Part shown: positions 8,049 through 17,359 of the stretch, piece after piece
How the letters are laid out: every line of letters starts with the position of its first letter
How positions within the stretch are numbered: the first letter of the stretch is position 1
Origin: Paractinoplanes durhamensis
Lineage (GTDB): Bacteria; Actinomycetota; Actinomycetes; Mycobacteriales; Micromonosporaceae
Length of the DNA stretch: 64,000 nucleotides
NCBI RefSeq assembly: GCF_016862175.1
Contig: NZ_BOML01000013.1
Span: forward strand, 62,001 to 126,000
Direction: 5' to 3'
Translations under genes and position numbers: made by a program
The notes under the pieces: model-generated
The model's input: only the letters and a program-made list of their open reading frames with translations
Database searches by the model: none
Told to the model about the DNA's origin: nothing

Positions 8049-9052
8049 CCGGATTGCCCTTCCTCAGTGTGGTGATCCCGTGCTGGAACGAGGCCGGGTT
8101 CGTCGCGGCGTTCCTCGACTCGGTGCTGGCCAACGACTACCCGCCGGACCGCATGGAGATCCTGCTGGTCGACGGGATGAGCGACGACGGCACCCGGGAG
8201 ATCGTGGCGAGGTACGCCGAGCGTGAGCCGCGCCTGCACCTGGTCGACAACCCTGGGCACAGCAAGCCGGTCGCCCTCAACCTCGGCATCCTGGAGGCCC
8301 GCGGCGACGTCATCATCCGGCTCGACGTGCACGCCGTCTACCAGAACGACTACCTGCGCCAATGCGTCCAGGGGCTGGTCGCGCACCCGGAGGCGGACAA
8401 CGTCGGCGGCGTCCGCCGGGCCGAACCGCGCGACGAGAAGCTGTTGAGCCGGGCAATCTCGCTCGCCAACACGCACCCCCTGGCGGCCGGCAACGCGAAG
8501 TACCGGATCGGCGCGTCCGGGCCCAAGTGGGTCGACACCGTCTTCGGCGGCTGCTACCGGCGGGACGTCTTCGACCGGATCGGCCTGTTCGACGAGCGCC
8601 TCGACCGCACCCAGGACCTGGAGCTCAACCAGCGGCTGCGGGCCGCCGGCGGGAAGATCCTGCTGATCCCGGACATCATCTGCACGTACTACCCGCGCGG
8701 CGACTGGCGCGAGTTCGTCACCTGGACCTACCGGTCGGCGTACTGGGCGTTCCGGGGCAGCCGCACCGTCGGCCGGTGGATCGGGTCGTGGCGCAACTGC
8801 GTGCCGCTGGGCTTCGTGGCCGGACTCGCGGGTGCCGCCGTCCTCGGACCGCACTCCAAGCTCGTACGCCAGGTGGCGGGCACGGTTGTCGGAACGTACG
8901 CAAGCATGGTTTTGATCTCCTCCGCCCGGGTGGCGAAGCGGGAGGGTGATCCGCGGCTGCTCGTCGCCATGCCGGTGGTCTTCTTCGCGACGCATGTCGC
9001 CTACGGCGTCGGTTCCGCGGTCGGCATCCTCGATCCGGCCGGCCGGCGATGA
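8045..9052 (+). CDS. Family 2 glycosyltransferase (ExoA-like), exopolysaccharide assembly
   Basis: The 335-residue enzyme begins with the GT-A fold signature 'LSVVIPCWNEAGFVAAFLDS' and carries 'LLVDGMSDDGTREIV', the metal-binding region 'IIRLDVHAVY' and the acceptor-side motif 'TQDLELNQRLRAAGGKI'. Two or three hydrophobic segments at the C-terminus (about residues 255-330) should hold it at the inner face of the membrane, as in succinoglycan ExoA. It starts inside the stop of the upstream gene (ATGA) and overlaps the next gene in the same way, so it is translated as part of the operon. Donor and acceptor sugars are unknown. Confidence 0.9.
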   Translation: MTGLPFLSVVIPCWNEAGFVAAFLDSVLANDYPPDRMEILLVDGMSDDGTREIVARYAEREPRLHLVDNPGHSKPVALNLGILEARGDVIIRLDVHAVYQNDYLRQCVQGLVAHPEADNVGGVRRAEPRDEKLLSRAISLANTHPLAAGNAKYRIGASGPKWVDTVFGGCYRRDVFDRIGLFDERLDRTQDLELNQRLRAAGGKILLIPDIICTYYPRGDWREFVTWTYRSAYWAFRGSRTVGRWIGSWRNCVPLGFVAGLAGAAVLGPHSKLVRQVAGTVVGTYASMVLISSARVAKREGDPRLLVAMPVVFFATHVAYGVGSAVGILDPAGRR

Positions 9053-9747
9053 AGACGAAAATCAGGGGAGCCGTCGCGCCCGCCACGCCGATGTACGACG
9101 CGGCCAAACGCGCCACCGACGTCGTCGTGTCCGCCGCCGCCATCGTGGTCGCCGCGCCGCTCGGGGCCGCCATCGCCTGGCGGGTCCATCGCGACGACGG
9201 CGGACCGGTGATCTTCCGCGGACTGCGGGTCGGGCGCGGCGGCCGGACCTTCCACATCTTCAAGTTCCGCACCATGGCGGTCGGCGCCGACCAGCTCGGC
9301 CTGCACGTCACCCCCGGCGACGACCCGAGCCTGACCAGCTCCGGGCGGTTCCTGCGCCGGTGGAAACTCGACGAGCTCCCGCAACTGGTCAACGTGCTGC
9401 GCGGCGACATGAGCCTGGTCGGCCCGCGGCCGCCGACGGTGTGGGACGCCGACCAGTACGACGACGACCAGCGCCACCTGCTCGACGTGCGGCCCGGCAT
9501 CACCGACTGGTCGTCCATCCGCTACCGCAGCCAGGACCTGCTCATCGAGGGCCGGGCCGACCCGCACGCCGCGTACTTCGAGCTCATCCGGCCCGGCAAG
9601 ATGGACCTGGCGATGGCCTACCTGCGGCACCGCAGCTACGCCGTCGACCTCGGCATCCTCGGCCTGACCGCGCTGGCCCTGCTGCGGTACCGGCGCACCG
9701 ACGAACTGCTGCAGCGCATGGTGACCTCGGTCCGGGCCCGCGCCTGA
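9049..9747 (+). CDS. Polyprenyl-phosphate sugar-1-phosphate transferase (bacterial sugar transferase family)
   Basis: The 232-residue protein is the size of the short ExoY/WcaJ C-terminal-type transferases. It has one hydrophobic hairpin (about residues 25-45) followed by the family motifs 'FHIFKFRTM', 'LRRWKLDELPQLVNVL' and 'GDMSLVGPRPP'. These enzymes start repeat-unit synthesis by moving a sugar-1-phosphate from a nucleotide sugar onto undecaprenyl phosphate. ATGA overlap with the upstream GT2 gene and a 4-base gap to the flippase place it in the same transcript. The sugar may come from the CapD-type dehydratase pathway encoded divergently. Confidence 0.92.
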   Translation: MKTKIRGAVAPATPMYDAAKRATDVVVSAAAIVVAAPLGAAIAWRVHRDDGGPVIFRGLRVGRGGRTFHIFKFRTMAVGADQLGLHVTPGDDPSLTSSGRFLRRWKLDELPQLVNVLRGDMSLVGPRPPTVWDADQYDDDQRHLLDVRPGITDWSSIRYRSQDLLIEGRADPHAAYFELIRPGKMDLAMAYLRHRSYAVDLGILGLTALALLRYRRTDELLQRMVTSVRARA

Positions 9748-9751
9748 CATC

Positions 9752-11056
9752 GTGCCGTCGCTCCGCCTCCTGGCCCGCGTTCCCTCCAAGGTGCGGCGGG
9801 ACTACCTCGCCACGTCCCTCGCCCACTGGCTGACGCTCGCCTCCGGCCTGCTGCTGTTCCACCTCGTCGCCGGCCGCGCCGGGGTGGCCGGCTTCGCCTA
9901 CTACCAGATCGCCCGCGGCGTGGTCTCCACCGTGCAGCCGCTGGCCATCTTCGGCATGGTGCCCGCCCTGCACCGGTATCTCCCGCGGGCCGGGCGCCGG
10001 GTCCGGGTGCTCGCCCGGCAGGCCTTCCTGCTGGAGGTGGGGGCGCTGAACGTCATCGGGCTGCTCACCATCGCGTTCGCCGACGGCCTGGGCCGGCTGT
10101 TCCACATCGGCGGCGGCGCCGAGGTCCGCGCCGTGATGGTGATGACCGCCGGGAACTGCCTGCTCACCGTCGCGGTCGCGGCCCTGCGCGGCAGCGGCGA
10201 GGCGGGCCGGTCCAACCTCGCGTCGCTGGCCGGCTACGGCGTCCTGCCGGTGCTCGCGTTCGCGGTGACCCGGCGGATCGACGTCTTCCTGATCCTGCAG
10301 GGCGCCGCGATGGCCGCCCTGGCCTGGTGGGTGATCGGCCAGGCCGGGCCGCGCGACGCCGAGCGGCTGCCGGCCACCCCCAAGCCCGCGCCGCCGCTGC
10401 GGGTCCTGGTCCGCTACGGCCTGCGCCGCACCCCCGGCGACATCGCGCTGCCCGCCATGTTCGCGTTCCCGACGTTCTACGTGGCCGGCATGTCCCGCAG
10501 CGCCGCCGAGGCCGGCTACATCGGCTTCACCACCTCGACGATCACGCTGATCTGCTCGATCTTCGGGATGCTCTCGCCGGTCCTGCTGCCCCGGCTCAGC
10601 GGCCACGCCGACGCCACCAGGGCGGCCGGCCGCGGCTTCGGCGCCGAGCTGGCCCGCGGGCTGCGGCTGCTGCCGTTCGCGGCCGCCACCGTCGCCGCCC
10701 TGATCAGCCTGGTGCTGGTGGTCGCGGCGACGCCGGTGCTGCACTGGTTCCTCGGCGCCGAGTTCTCGGGCGGCGACGACGTGGTCCGCTTCGGCGTGCC
10801 GGTGGCGATCCCGCTGGCCATGTTCTACGCGGCCCGCCCGTCGATCGACGCCCTGCGGGAGGCGCCGGTGACCACCTGGCTGCTGGTCGGCTGCCTGGCC
10901 GCCGAGATCGCGGTCACCGTGGTCGCCGGCCTGCTGATGCCGCCCTGGCCGGCCGCCCTGGCCGGCTTCGGTGCCGCCGCCATCCTGCTCGCCGCCTGCT
11001 CGTACGTCGCCCTCGTGCACGCCATCCCGTCCCCGGCCCGGATCTCGGCGCCGTGA
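9752..11056 (+). CDS. Wzx/MATE-type polysaccharide flippase
   Basis: A 434-residue integral membrane protein with about 12 hydrophobic segments and the lipopolysaccharide-flippase pattern: an early basic amphipathic helix, 'YYQIARGVVSTVQPLAIFGM', and a late 'FLGAEFSGGDDVVRFGVPVAIPLAMFY'-like hairpin seen across MOP-superfamily exporters (only part quoted as a landmark near residues 330-355). It should move lipid-linked repeat units across the membrane for polymerisation. The GTG start at 9752 is 4 bases after the previous stop; its own stop overlaps the next start (GTGA). Assignment rests on topology and operon context. Confidence 0.85.
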   Translation: MPSLRLLARVPSKVRRDYLATSLAHWLTLASGLLLFHLVAGRAGVAGFAYYQIARGVVSTVQPLAIFGMVPALHRYLPRAGRRVRVLARQAFLLEVGALNVIGLLTIAFADGLGRLFHIGGGAEVRAVMVMTAGNCLLTVAVAALRGSGEAGRSNLASLAGYGVLPVLAFAVTRRIDVFLILQGAAMAALAWWVIGQAGPRDAERLPATPKPAPPLRVLVRYGLRRTPGDIALPAMFAFPTFYVAGMSRSAAEAGYIGFTTSTITLICSIFGMLSPVLLPRLSGHADATRAAGRGFGAELARGLRLLPFAAATVAALISLVLVVAATPVLHWFLGAEFSGGDDVVRFGVPVAIPLAMFYAARPSIDALREAPVTTWLLVGCLAAEIAVTVVAGLLMPPWPAALAGFGAAAILLAACSYVALVHAIPSPARISAP

Positions 11057-12297
11057 AAGCCCGGAAACCCAGGCCCAGCCCGGTGATCATCGTGGCCCCC
11101 TTCGTCGCCACCCTGGCCGGCCACTTCACGCTCACCCGGATCGGCATGTCGGTGCCGGTCCTCAACGACGTACGCGTGCTGTTCTTCTCGGCCGTGCTGA
11201 TGGCGTTCGTGCTCGAGGTGCACCACGCCGGGGTGAACCCGCTGCACTCCGGCCCGGCCCGGCGCACCCTGCAGCCGGTGCTGCTGCTGTTCGGCTACCA
11301 GATCCTGTCCGCGGTGTGGGCGCCGCGCAACGCGGTCATCAACGACGTCGTCGGCGACCTGGTCGCCATGGTGGTGCTGGTCGTCGTCTACACCGCCCTC
11401 GCCGAATGGGACCGCGACCGGGTCATCGTGGTGACCATGTACTGCCAGTACGTGGCCGCCTGGCTGTACTTCCTCTACTCGGCGTCCGGGCACGGCGCCA
11501 CCGCGGCCGGCCGCTGGACCGCGTTCGGCGGCGGCCCCAACGTCTACGTCCGGGTGATGGTGCTCGGCATGGTCGCGGCCGCCTACTTCTACTTCCGCAG
11601 CGGCGGCAGATTCGCCTGGCTGGCCGCCGCCCCGCTCTTCCTGGTCGGCGCGATCGCGTCCGGCTCCCGGGGCGGCCTGGTCGCGTTCGGCGGGATCTTC
11701 CTGATCGCCGTCCGCAGCCTCGGCCGGTTCATGAAGCGGCACGGCGCGATCAAGCCCCTCGCGGCGATCCCGATGGTCGGCGCGGTGGTGTGGCTGCTCT
11801 TCGGCGACCAGATCATGTTCCTGATCAACAACCGCTTCCTGGCCGGCACCATCCAGCAGCGCAACACCTCCGACCGCGACGTCCTCTACGAGAAGGGCCT
11901 CGGGCTGTTCGTGGAGAGCCCGATCTTCGGCGTCGGCGTGCACGGCTTCTACGCGATCACCAACCTCGGCCCCGGCGAGAAATACGTGCACAACCTGCCG
12001 CTCGCGGTGGCGGCCGAGGGCGGCGCGGTCGGCCTGATCATCCTGCTGGTCGCGCTGTGGGCGCTGCGCCACGAATACGCCCGGGTCCCGAAGAAGCAGC
12101 GGTCGCTGCCGAGCCGCGCGGCCTCGTACTCCGGCATCTTCATCCTCATCGCGAGCTTCTTCTCCGGCGACTACTACGACCACCGCCTGATGTGGATCTT
12201 CTTCCTGCTGGCCGCTGCCCATCCCGAGAGTTTCGGCTCGACTTCGGAAGTTGTTGACGCGCCGCCACCGCCGGGCCAATACTCCATCCATCGATGA
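11053..12297 (+). CDS. O-antigen ligase/polymerase (Wzy/WaaL-like) membrane protein
   Basis: The product has 414 residues and about ten membrane helices. The motif 'ASGSRGGLVAFGGIF' (near residue 202) and 'SPIFGVGVHGFY' (near 289) followed by 'YVHNLPLAVAAEGG' are the conserved O-antigen ligase loop elements that include the catalytic Arg and His. It would polymerise or ligate the lipid-linked repeats delivered by the flippase. I placed the start at GTG 11053, overlapping the flippase stop by four bases, because the N-terminal hydrophobic region begins just after it; longer open frames upstream lie inside the flippase gene. Confidence 0.85.
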   Translation: MKARKPRPSPVIIVAPFVATLAGHFTLTRIGMSVPVLNDVRVLFFSAVLMAFVLEVHHAGVNPLHSGPARRTLQPVLLLFGYQILSAVWAPRNAVINDVVGDLVAMVVLVVVYTALAEWDRDRVIVVTMYCQYVAAWLYFLYSASGHGATAAGRWTAFGGGPNVYVRVMVLGMVAAAYFYFRSGGRFAWLAAAPLFLVGAIASGSRGGLVAFGGIFLIAVRSLGRFMKRHGAIKPLAAIPMVGAVVWLLFGDQIMFLINNRFLAGTIQQRNTSDRDVLYEKGLGLFVESPIFGVGVHGFYAITNLGPGEKYVHNLPLAVAAEGGAVGLIILLVALWALRHEYARVPKKQRSLPSRAASYSGIFILIASFFSGDYYDHRLMWIFFLLAAAHPESFGSTSEVVDAPPPPGQYSIHR

Positions 12298-12370
12298 GCG
12301 TCCCCACCCACGGCGTCGATTCGTGTCCCTCGCGGCCCCGTCCCCGGGCCGTCCTCCCACCACCCCCGGC

Positions 12371-12487
12371 GGCAGCAGCGCCTCCCTCCCACCGGGCGGC
12401 TCGACCACGATCGGCTTCCAGGCCAACCACACGGGAAACAACACAGCCCCAACGGGCTTCACCCTCAACGGCGCCACCTGCAGCTGA
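12371..12487 (+). pseudogene. 3' remnant of a family 2 carbohydrate-binding module (CBM2) gene
   Basis: About 38 codons ending in a natural stop read '..LPPGGSTTIGFQANHTGN' and '..APTGFTLNGATCS'. This is the C-terminal third of a CBM2 cellulose/chitin-binding module, normally at the end of secreted glycoside hydrolases and closing with a Cys of its disulphide. No start codon, signal peptide or catalytic domain precedes it: the sequence upstream is the end of the polymerase gene. A strong terminator follows directly, so the fragment kept its original 3' end. The rest of the hydrolase was probably lost by deletion. Confidence 0.75.
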
Positions 12488-12498
12488 AGCACGGAAAA

Positions 12499-12531
12499 CC
12501 GGTCTCGGCGATTGCCGGGGCCGGCTTTTTT
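12499..12531 (+). terminator. Rho-independent terminator after the CBM2 remnant
   Basis: Arms CCGGTCTCGGC (12499-12509) and GCCGGGGCCGG (12514-12524) pair over 11 bp with two G-U wobbles around a GATT loop, followed by C and six T residues. It is the clearest U-tailed intrinsic terminator in the window. It presumably served the lost CBM2 gene and now ends the polysaccharide operon. Confidence 0.85.
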
Positions 12532-12628
12532 CATGGATACGACGTAGCAGAAGTCCCGTGGCGCACGGCCGGCCACCTGCGTGGCCAAGGCCGTTGCGCC
12601 ACTTTCGCGTGCGGCGGTGGGTAACGGC

Positions 12629-13912
12629 CTACGCGCGCATCACCGTGGCGATCGGGATTCCGGCCGCTCGCAGGGCCGGGACGAAACCGCCCAGGATGCC
12701 GGCGACCAGGCCCGCGATGATGCCGGCCACGCCTGCCTCCCACGGGAACTGCACGTTGTGCAGCAGGGGCTGGGAATCGCCGACGACCATGGTCACCACC
12801 TTGAGGCCGGCTATGCACACGCCGATCGCGGCGGCCGCTGTGAGCAGGCCGGTCAGCAATGTTTCGGCCAGGACGATGCCGGCCAGCAGCATGCGTGGGG
12901 TGCCGACCGCGCGGCGCAGGGCGAACTCCTCGATCCGCTCGCCGACGGTGGCCAGGCCGACGTTGAGGATGCCGGCCACGCCGATGAGCAGGACCAGGCC
13001 GGCCATCGAGAAGAAGATCAGGCGCATCAGCGTCAGCTCCTTCTGGCGGTGCTTGCGGGACTCGATGGTGGACACGTAGGTCTCCACGCCCGCCCCGCGC
13101 AGCTTGGTGGTCAGCACCTGCTCGACCGGCGAGGAGGGGGCCAGCATGACGCGTACCTCGGCGCCGCCGTTGGGGTTGCCGAGGCCGGAAGCGGGCAGCC
13201 AGTTGGCGAGCTCGTCGAGCCGGACGTAGGCGCTCGGCCGCACGTCGCCGTCGTCGACCACGCCGACGAACTGCGGGGTCAGGTTGGCGGTCGCGCCGGC
13301 CACCCGCATCTCGGCCGGGACGTGGTGGCGTTCGAAGCCTTTCGCGGCCTCCCGGTTGAGCACCAGGTGCGGCGCCATCGAGGGCATCGTGGCGAAGTCG
13401 AGCCAGCGGCCGGACACCTGGGTGAACGGGCGGAACACCCGGATGTCGCCGGTCAGCGCGGTCAGCCGGACCTCGATCGCCTCGCCCTTGGGCCGGCTGG
13501 TGTCCTCGACGCAGCGGCCGTCGGACGAGCAGATCATCGCGCCGCCGCCCCAGTTCTGGTCGATCGGGGAGCCGCCCTCGTTGACCGGCCGGACGCCGGG
13601 CTCGCCGACGATGCCGGAGACGGACAGCGCGCCCACCGCGTCGGTGCGGCCCTTCACCGTGCTGACGATGATGTCGGCGGCCTTGTCGTTGGGCGGCATG
13701 TCGAGGATCCGGGTGCCGTCGATGCCGTCGGTGAGCTCCAGGTCGGCGATCAGCGCACGCTCGGCGATGCTGGCGCCGGCCTCCACGACCACCACCGCGG
13801 ACACCCCGAGGAACAGGCTCACCATGGACAGCAGGGTGCGCAGTTTCCGCGCCCGGATGCCCTGCAGGCCGATGATCAGCGAGGAGCGGAACCGGCCGGA
13901 GAACCTTCTCAT
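12629..13912 (-). CDS. MacB/FtsX-type ABC transporter permease
   Basis: The 427-residue permease has an N-terminal membrane helix (about 28-48), a large extracytoplasmic domain of about 230 residues and three C-terminal helices (about 290-420), the classical MacB-core/FtsX topology. 'ALRRAVGTPRMLLAGIVLAE' near residue 330 is the conserved cytoplasmic coupling segment. The periplasmic domain contains two Cys ('MICSSDGRCVED') that could pair. The start overlaps the stop of the ATPase gene by four bases, and the three genes 15587-12629 form one operon for export of an unknown substrate, probably a peptide, lipid or antibiotic. Confidence 0.9.
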   Translation of the reverse strand: MRRFSGRFRSSLIIGLQGIRARKLRTLLSMVSLFLGVSAVVVVEAGASIAERALIADLELTDGIDGTRILDMPPNDKAADIIVSTVKGRTDAVGALSVSGIVGEPGVRPVNEGGSPIDQNWGGGAMICSSDGRCVEDTSRPKGEAIEVRLTALTGDIRVFRPFTQVSGRWLDFATMPSMAPHLVLNREAAKGFERHHVPAEMRVAGATANLTPQFVGVVDDGDVRPSAYVRLDELANWLPASGLGNPNGGAEVRVMLAPSSPVEQVLTTKLRGAGVETYVSTIESRKHRQKELTLMRLIFFSMAGLVLLIGVAGILNVGLATVGERIEEFALRRAVGTPRMLLAGIVLAETLLTGLLTAAAAIGVCIAGLKVVTMVVGDSQPLLHNVQFPWEAGVAGIIAGLVAGILGGFVPALRAAGIPIATVMRA

Positions 13913-14601
13913 GCCGGCACCCGCTCGGTGAGCACGCCGGCGTCCAGGTCGAGGATCCGGCCCATCCGGGCGGCGTGGTCCCGGTCGTGGGTGACCAGGA
14001 TCAGGCCGCAGCCGCGGGTGGTCGCCGCCAGCAGCGCGTCGATGACCAGGGCGCCGGTCTCGGTGTCGAGGGCGCCGGTGGGTTCGTCGGCGAGCAGGAC
14101 GCGCGGCCGGCGGACCAGGGCCCGGGCGATCGCCACCCGCTGCTGCTCACCACCGGACATCCGGGCCGGCCGGTTCTTCGCGAGGTGCGCGATGCCGACC
14201 AGATCGAGGGCCTCCATGACGCGGGCCCGGCGTTCCCGGCGGGGCAGCCAGCCCTGGCCGTTGACCAGCGCCATCGCCACGTTCTGCGCCGCCGTCAGGT
14301 GCTTGAGCAGGAAGAACCGCTGGAACACGAACCCGAAGTGCGAGCTGCGCAGTTTGGCCGCGCGCCGCTCCGGCACCCGGCTGATGTCCACGCCGTCCAG
14401 CTCGTACGTCCCGGTGTCGGCCCGGTCGAACAGGCCGATCACGCTGAGCAGGGTGCTCTTGCCGGAGCCCGACCGGCCGACGATGGCGACGCTCTCGCCG
14501 GCGTCCACGCTCAGGTCCACCCCGTCGAGGATGGTCCGCGGCTCCTGCTGGCCCTTGAGCACCTTGGTGATGCCGGTGAGCCGGATCAGCGGGTCGCTCA
14601 T
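13909..14601 (-). CDS. MacB/LolD-type ABC transporter ATP-binding protein
   Basis: The 230-residue ATPase has all expected motifs: Walker A 'GRSGSGKST' (about 43-51), Q-loop 'FVFQRFFLL', signature 'MSGGEQQRVAIARAL' (about 148), Walker B 'VLLADEPTGALD' and the switch His in 'LILVTHDRD'. The 'GALDTETG' stretch marks the MacB/LolD/FtsE class, which drives conformational change of FtsX-like permeases rather than classic transport. It overlaps by ATGA/TCA both the upstream adaptor gene and the downstream permease gene. Confidence 0.93.
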   Translation of the reverse strand: MSDPLIRLTGITKVLKGQQEPRTILDGVDLSVDAGESVAIVGRSGSGKSTLLSVIGLFDRADTGTYELDGVDISRVPERRAAKLRSSHFGFVFQRFFLLKHLTAAQNVAMALVNGQGWLPRRERRARVMEALDLVGIAHLAKNRPARMSGGEQQRVAIARALVRRPRVLLADEPTGALDTETGALVIDALLAATTRGCGLILVTHDRDHAARMGRILDLDAGVLTERVPA

Positions 14602-15587
14602 CCCTTACCGCCGGGCTGGCCCTGCTCGCCGGGGGCCGCGGTGGGCAGGTCGGGGCCGGGGATCGCGATGGTCTCGTCGCCGCGCAGGCCCGTGCGGATC
14701 TCCACCACCTTGCCGTCGGTCAGGCCGAGGGTGACGTCGACGGTCTTGCGGGTGCGGTCCTCGCCGACCACGTCGACCTTGCCCTTCCCCTGGATGCCGG
14801 CCACCGCCTCGACCGGCAGCACCAGCACCTTCGACGCCTTGGCGGTGACCACGTCGAGGGTGACCGACGCGCCGTTGATCAGTTTGACCTCGTCGGGCGC
14901 GGTGCAGACCAGCTGCAGGCCGGTCGGCTCGGACCCGGGAGCCGGGGCGTCCCCGGTGGCGATCGGACCCGGGGCATCGGACGCCGCGGTGCCCGGGGTC
15001 GCGGTCGGCGCGGGCGGCTCCGGGATGGTGCCGGCCGGCAGCGCGGCGATCGTGCCGAGGGCGGTGCACTCGAACGGGCCCGGCCCGTTGGTGATCTGGC
15101 CGCGCACGGTCTTCACCGCGCCGGCGATCCGGTAGGCCTGGGCGCTGTCGATGTCGGCGACGATGCCGTAGCCGGCGTACCGGGCCGAGATGACCGGCAT
15201 CCCGGCGGTCACGTCCGACCGGTCGTCCATGAGCCGGCCGGCCAGGATCGAGTCCTTCGGGATCTCCACCCGGCGCGGCACCCCGTCGTCCCACACCGAC
15301 GCCACCCACATCGGCCGGGTCGCCGCGGTCTTCGACGGCTGCCGGTCCACGTACCGCAGCTCGCCGTCGACCGGCGCGACGATGCCGAACACCGGGTTGA
15401 TGGTGACCTTGCCGGCCAGGCTGATCTGGTTGGTCAGGTCCTGCCGGGTCGGTTTCACCGTGGTCAGGACGGTCCCACGCGCCTGGAGACCGGGCGTCTC
15501 GGCCTTCTCCCCGGAGGAGCTGCACCCGCACAGCACGGCGCCTGCTGCCAGCATCACCGCCAGTCGGGCAAGCCTGCTTCGGTCCAC
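14598..15587 (-). CDS. Lipoprotein periplasmic-adaptor-like subunit (HlyD/MacA-like) of ABC exporter
   Basis: The product of 329 residues begins with a basic n-region, a hydrophobic segment and the lipobox 'AVLCGC', so it should be lipid-anchored outside the membrane. 'VKPTRQDLTNQISLAGKV' (near residue 40) is the first beta strand of an HlyD/MacA-type adaptor and 'TGLQLVCTAPDEVKLINGAS' starts the matching C-terminal barrel, with a Pro/Ala/Thr-rich linker between. I chose the GTG at 15587 because GGAGGGA stands six bases upstream; the ATG at 15635 lacks a ribosome site. It overlaps the ATPase gene by four bases and completes a three-gene export system. Confidence 0.82.
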   Translation of the reverse strand: MDRSRLARLAVMLAAGAVLCGCSSSGEKAETPGLQARGTVLTTVKPTRQDLTNQISLAGKVTINPVFGIVAPVDGELRYVDRQPSKTAATRPMWVASVWDDGVPRRVEIPKDSILAGRLMDDRSDVTAGMPVISARYAGYGIVADIDSAQAYRIAGAVKTVRGQITNGPGPFECTALGTIAALPAGTIPEPPAPTATPGTAASDAPGPIATGDAPAPGSEPTGLQLVCTAPDEVKLINGASVTLDVVTAKASKVLVLPVEAVAGIQGKGKVDVVGEDRTRKTVDVTLGLTDGKVVEIRTGLRGDETIAIPGPDLPTAAPGEQGQPGGKG

Positions 15588-15796
15588 GGAAATCCCTCCG
15601 GCGCGTGCGAAAAGCCGGCCGAAGACAGTGATCATCCCCGATCCGGCGCGGCCGACGCGAGGCTACCGTGATCATGCAAATCGGGCGGCGGACGGCACCG
15701 AACGTGAAACAACAACGAAACGGAGGGTTCTTCGGGGAGGGTTGGCGTGCTCGAATGAGACCGGGGCCACACCCCGATCATGAAAGGGAACGACGC

Positions 15797-17344
15797 ATGC
15801 TCAATCTCTCCATCTTGCTGGAGGACAGCGCTCGCAACTATCCGGAGCGGGCGGCGGTCGTTCTCGGCGAGCAGCGACTCAACTACGCCCAGGTGAACGC
15901 GGCCGCCAACCAGGTGGCCAACCTTCTCGTCGAGCGGGGCATCCGGCCCGGCGACAAGGTCGCGCTCTCCTGCCCGAACCTTCCGTACTTCCCGGTGATC
16001 TACTACGGCATCCTCAAGGCCGGCGCCGTCGTCGTCCCGCTGAACGTGCTGCTCAAGGGCCGGGAGATCGCCTACCACCTGGCCGACTCCGAGGCCAAGG
16101 CGTATTTCTGCTTCCAGGGCACCCCCGACCTGCCGATGGGCACCGAGGGGTTCACCGGGTTCGGGCAGGCCGACGGGTGCGAGCACTTCTTCCTGGTCAC
16201 CGCCGACCCGGCCGCCGCGTCACCGATCGAGGGCACCGAGACGCTCGGCTCGGCCCTGGCCGGTAAGGCGCCGGTGTTCGAGGCGGTCCTGCTGCCGGAG
16301 ACCGACCCGGCCGTCATCCTCTACACCAGCGGCACCACCGGGCAGGCCAAGGGCGCCGAGCTGAGCCACTCCAACCTGGTCCTCAACGCGCTGACCTGCA
16401 ACCGGCTGTTCCAGAGCAAACCGGGCAACGACACCCACCTGCTGGTCCTGCCGCTGTTCCACTCGTTCGGCTCGACCGTCAACATGAACGCCGGCTTCGC
16501 CACCGCGTCGACCCTGGTGCTGCTCCCCCGGTTCGACGCGGCCGCCGCCGTCGAGCTGCTCCAGTCGGAGAGCGTCACGTTCTTCGCCGGCGTCCCCACC
16601 ATGTACTGGGGGCTGCTCAACGCGCTGACCGAGGGCGTCGACGTCGAGCGGATCGCGGCGAACATGCGGGTCGCCGTCTCCGGCGGCTCCAGCCTGCCGG
16701 TGGAGATCATCAAGGCGGTCAAGGAACGCTTCGGGGTGACCATCCTCGAGGGGTACGGATTGTCCGAGACCTCGCCGGTCGCCACCTTCAGCGACCCGAA
16801 CAGCGACCCCCGGCCCGGCTCGATCGGCATCCCGATCTGGGGCGTCGAGGTGAAGCTGATCGACGAGCAGTGGAACACGATCGACGGCGTCGACGAGATC
16901 GGCGAGATCGCCATCCGCGGCCACAACATCATGCGCGGCTACTACGGCCGGCCGGAGGCGACCGCCGAGGTCATCAAGGACGGCTGGTTCCGCAGCGGTG
17001 ACCTGGGCCGGCGTGACAAGGACGGGTTCTTCTACATCGTCGACCGGGCGAAGGACATGATCATCCGGGGTGGCTTCAACGTCTACCCGCGGGAGATCGA
17101 GGAGGTCCTGATGACCCACGAGGCGGTGTCACTGGCCGCGGTCATCGGCGTGCCGCACCCGAGCCACGGCGAGGAGGTCAAGGCGTTCGTGATCCTCAAG
17201 GACGGCGCGACCGCCACCGGGGACGAGATCGTCGCCTGGAGCAAGGAGCAGATGGCGGCCTACAAATACCCGCGCGTGGTCGCCATCGTCGACTCGCTGC
17301 CGATGACCGCCACCGGAAAACTCCTGAAACGCGCCCTCAGCTGA
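15797..17344 (+). CDS. Long-chain fatty-acid-CoA ligase (AMP-forming)
   Basis: The 515-residue enzyme is a complete ANL-superfamily acyl-CoA synthetase. The P-loop 'YTSGTTGQAKG' lies near residue 175, the A5 motif 'YGLSETSP' near 320, 'SGDLGRRDKDGFFYIVDRAK' near 405 and the C-terminal catalytic Lys in 'TATGKLLKR' eight residues from the end. It activates a fatty or aryl acid as adenylate and then as CoA thioester. The ATG at 15797 follows AAAGGGA; upstream in-frame sequence has no family similarity. It stands alone, with a GC-rich hairpin after its stop, and is divergent from the adaptor gene. Confidence 0.92.
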   Translation: MLNLSILLEDSARNYPERAAVVLGEQRLNYAQVNAAANQVANLLVERGIRPGDKVALSCPNLPYFPVIYYGILKAGAVVVPLNVLLKGREIAYHLADSEAKAYFCFQGTPDLPMGTEGFTGFGQADGCEHFFLVTADPAAASPIEGTETLGSALAGKAPVFEAVLLPETDPAVILYTSGTTGQAKGAELSHSNLVLNALTCNRLFQSKPGNDTHLLVLPLFHSFGSTVNMNAGFATASTLVLLPRFDAAAAVELLQSESVTFFAGVPTMYWGLLNALTEGVDVERIAANMRVAVSGGSSLPVEIIKAVKERFGVTILEGYGLSETSPVATFSDPNSDPRPGSIGIPIWGVEVKLIDEQWNTIDGVDEIGEIAIRGHNIMRGYYGRPEATAEVIKDGWFRSGDLGRRDKDGFFYIVDRAKDMIIRGGFNVYPREIEEVLMTHEAVSLAAVIGVPHPSHGEEVKAFVILKDGATATGDEIVAWSKEQMAAYKYPRVVAIVDSLPMTATGKLLKRALS

Positions 17345-17359
17345 AAAACGGTCGAAGAG

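Noticed and set aside
12581..14734. 717-codon plus-strand frame over the exporter genes
   Set aside because: Antisense to the permease and ATPase genes, which have complete family motifs on the minus strand.
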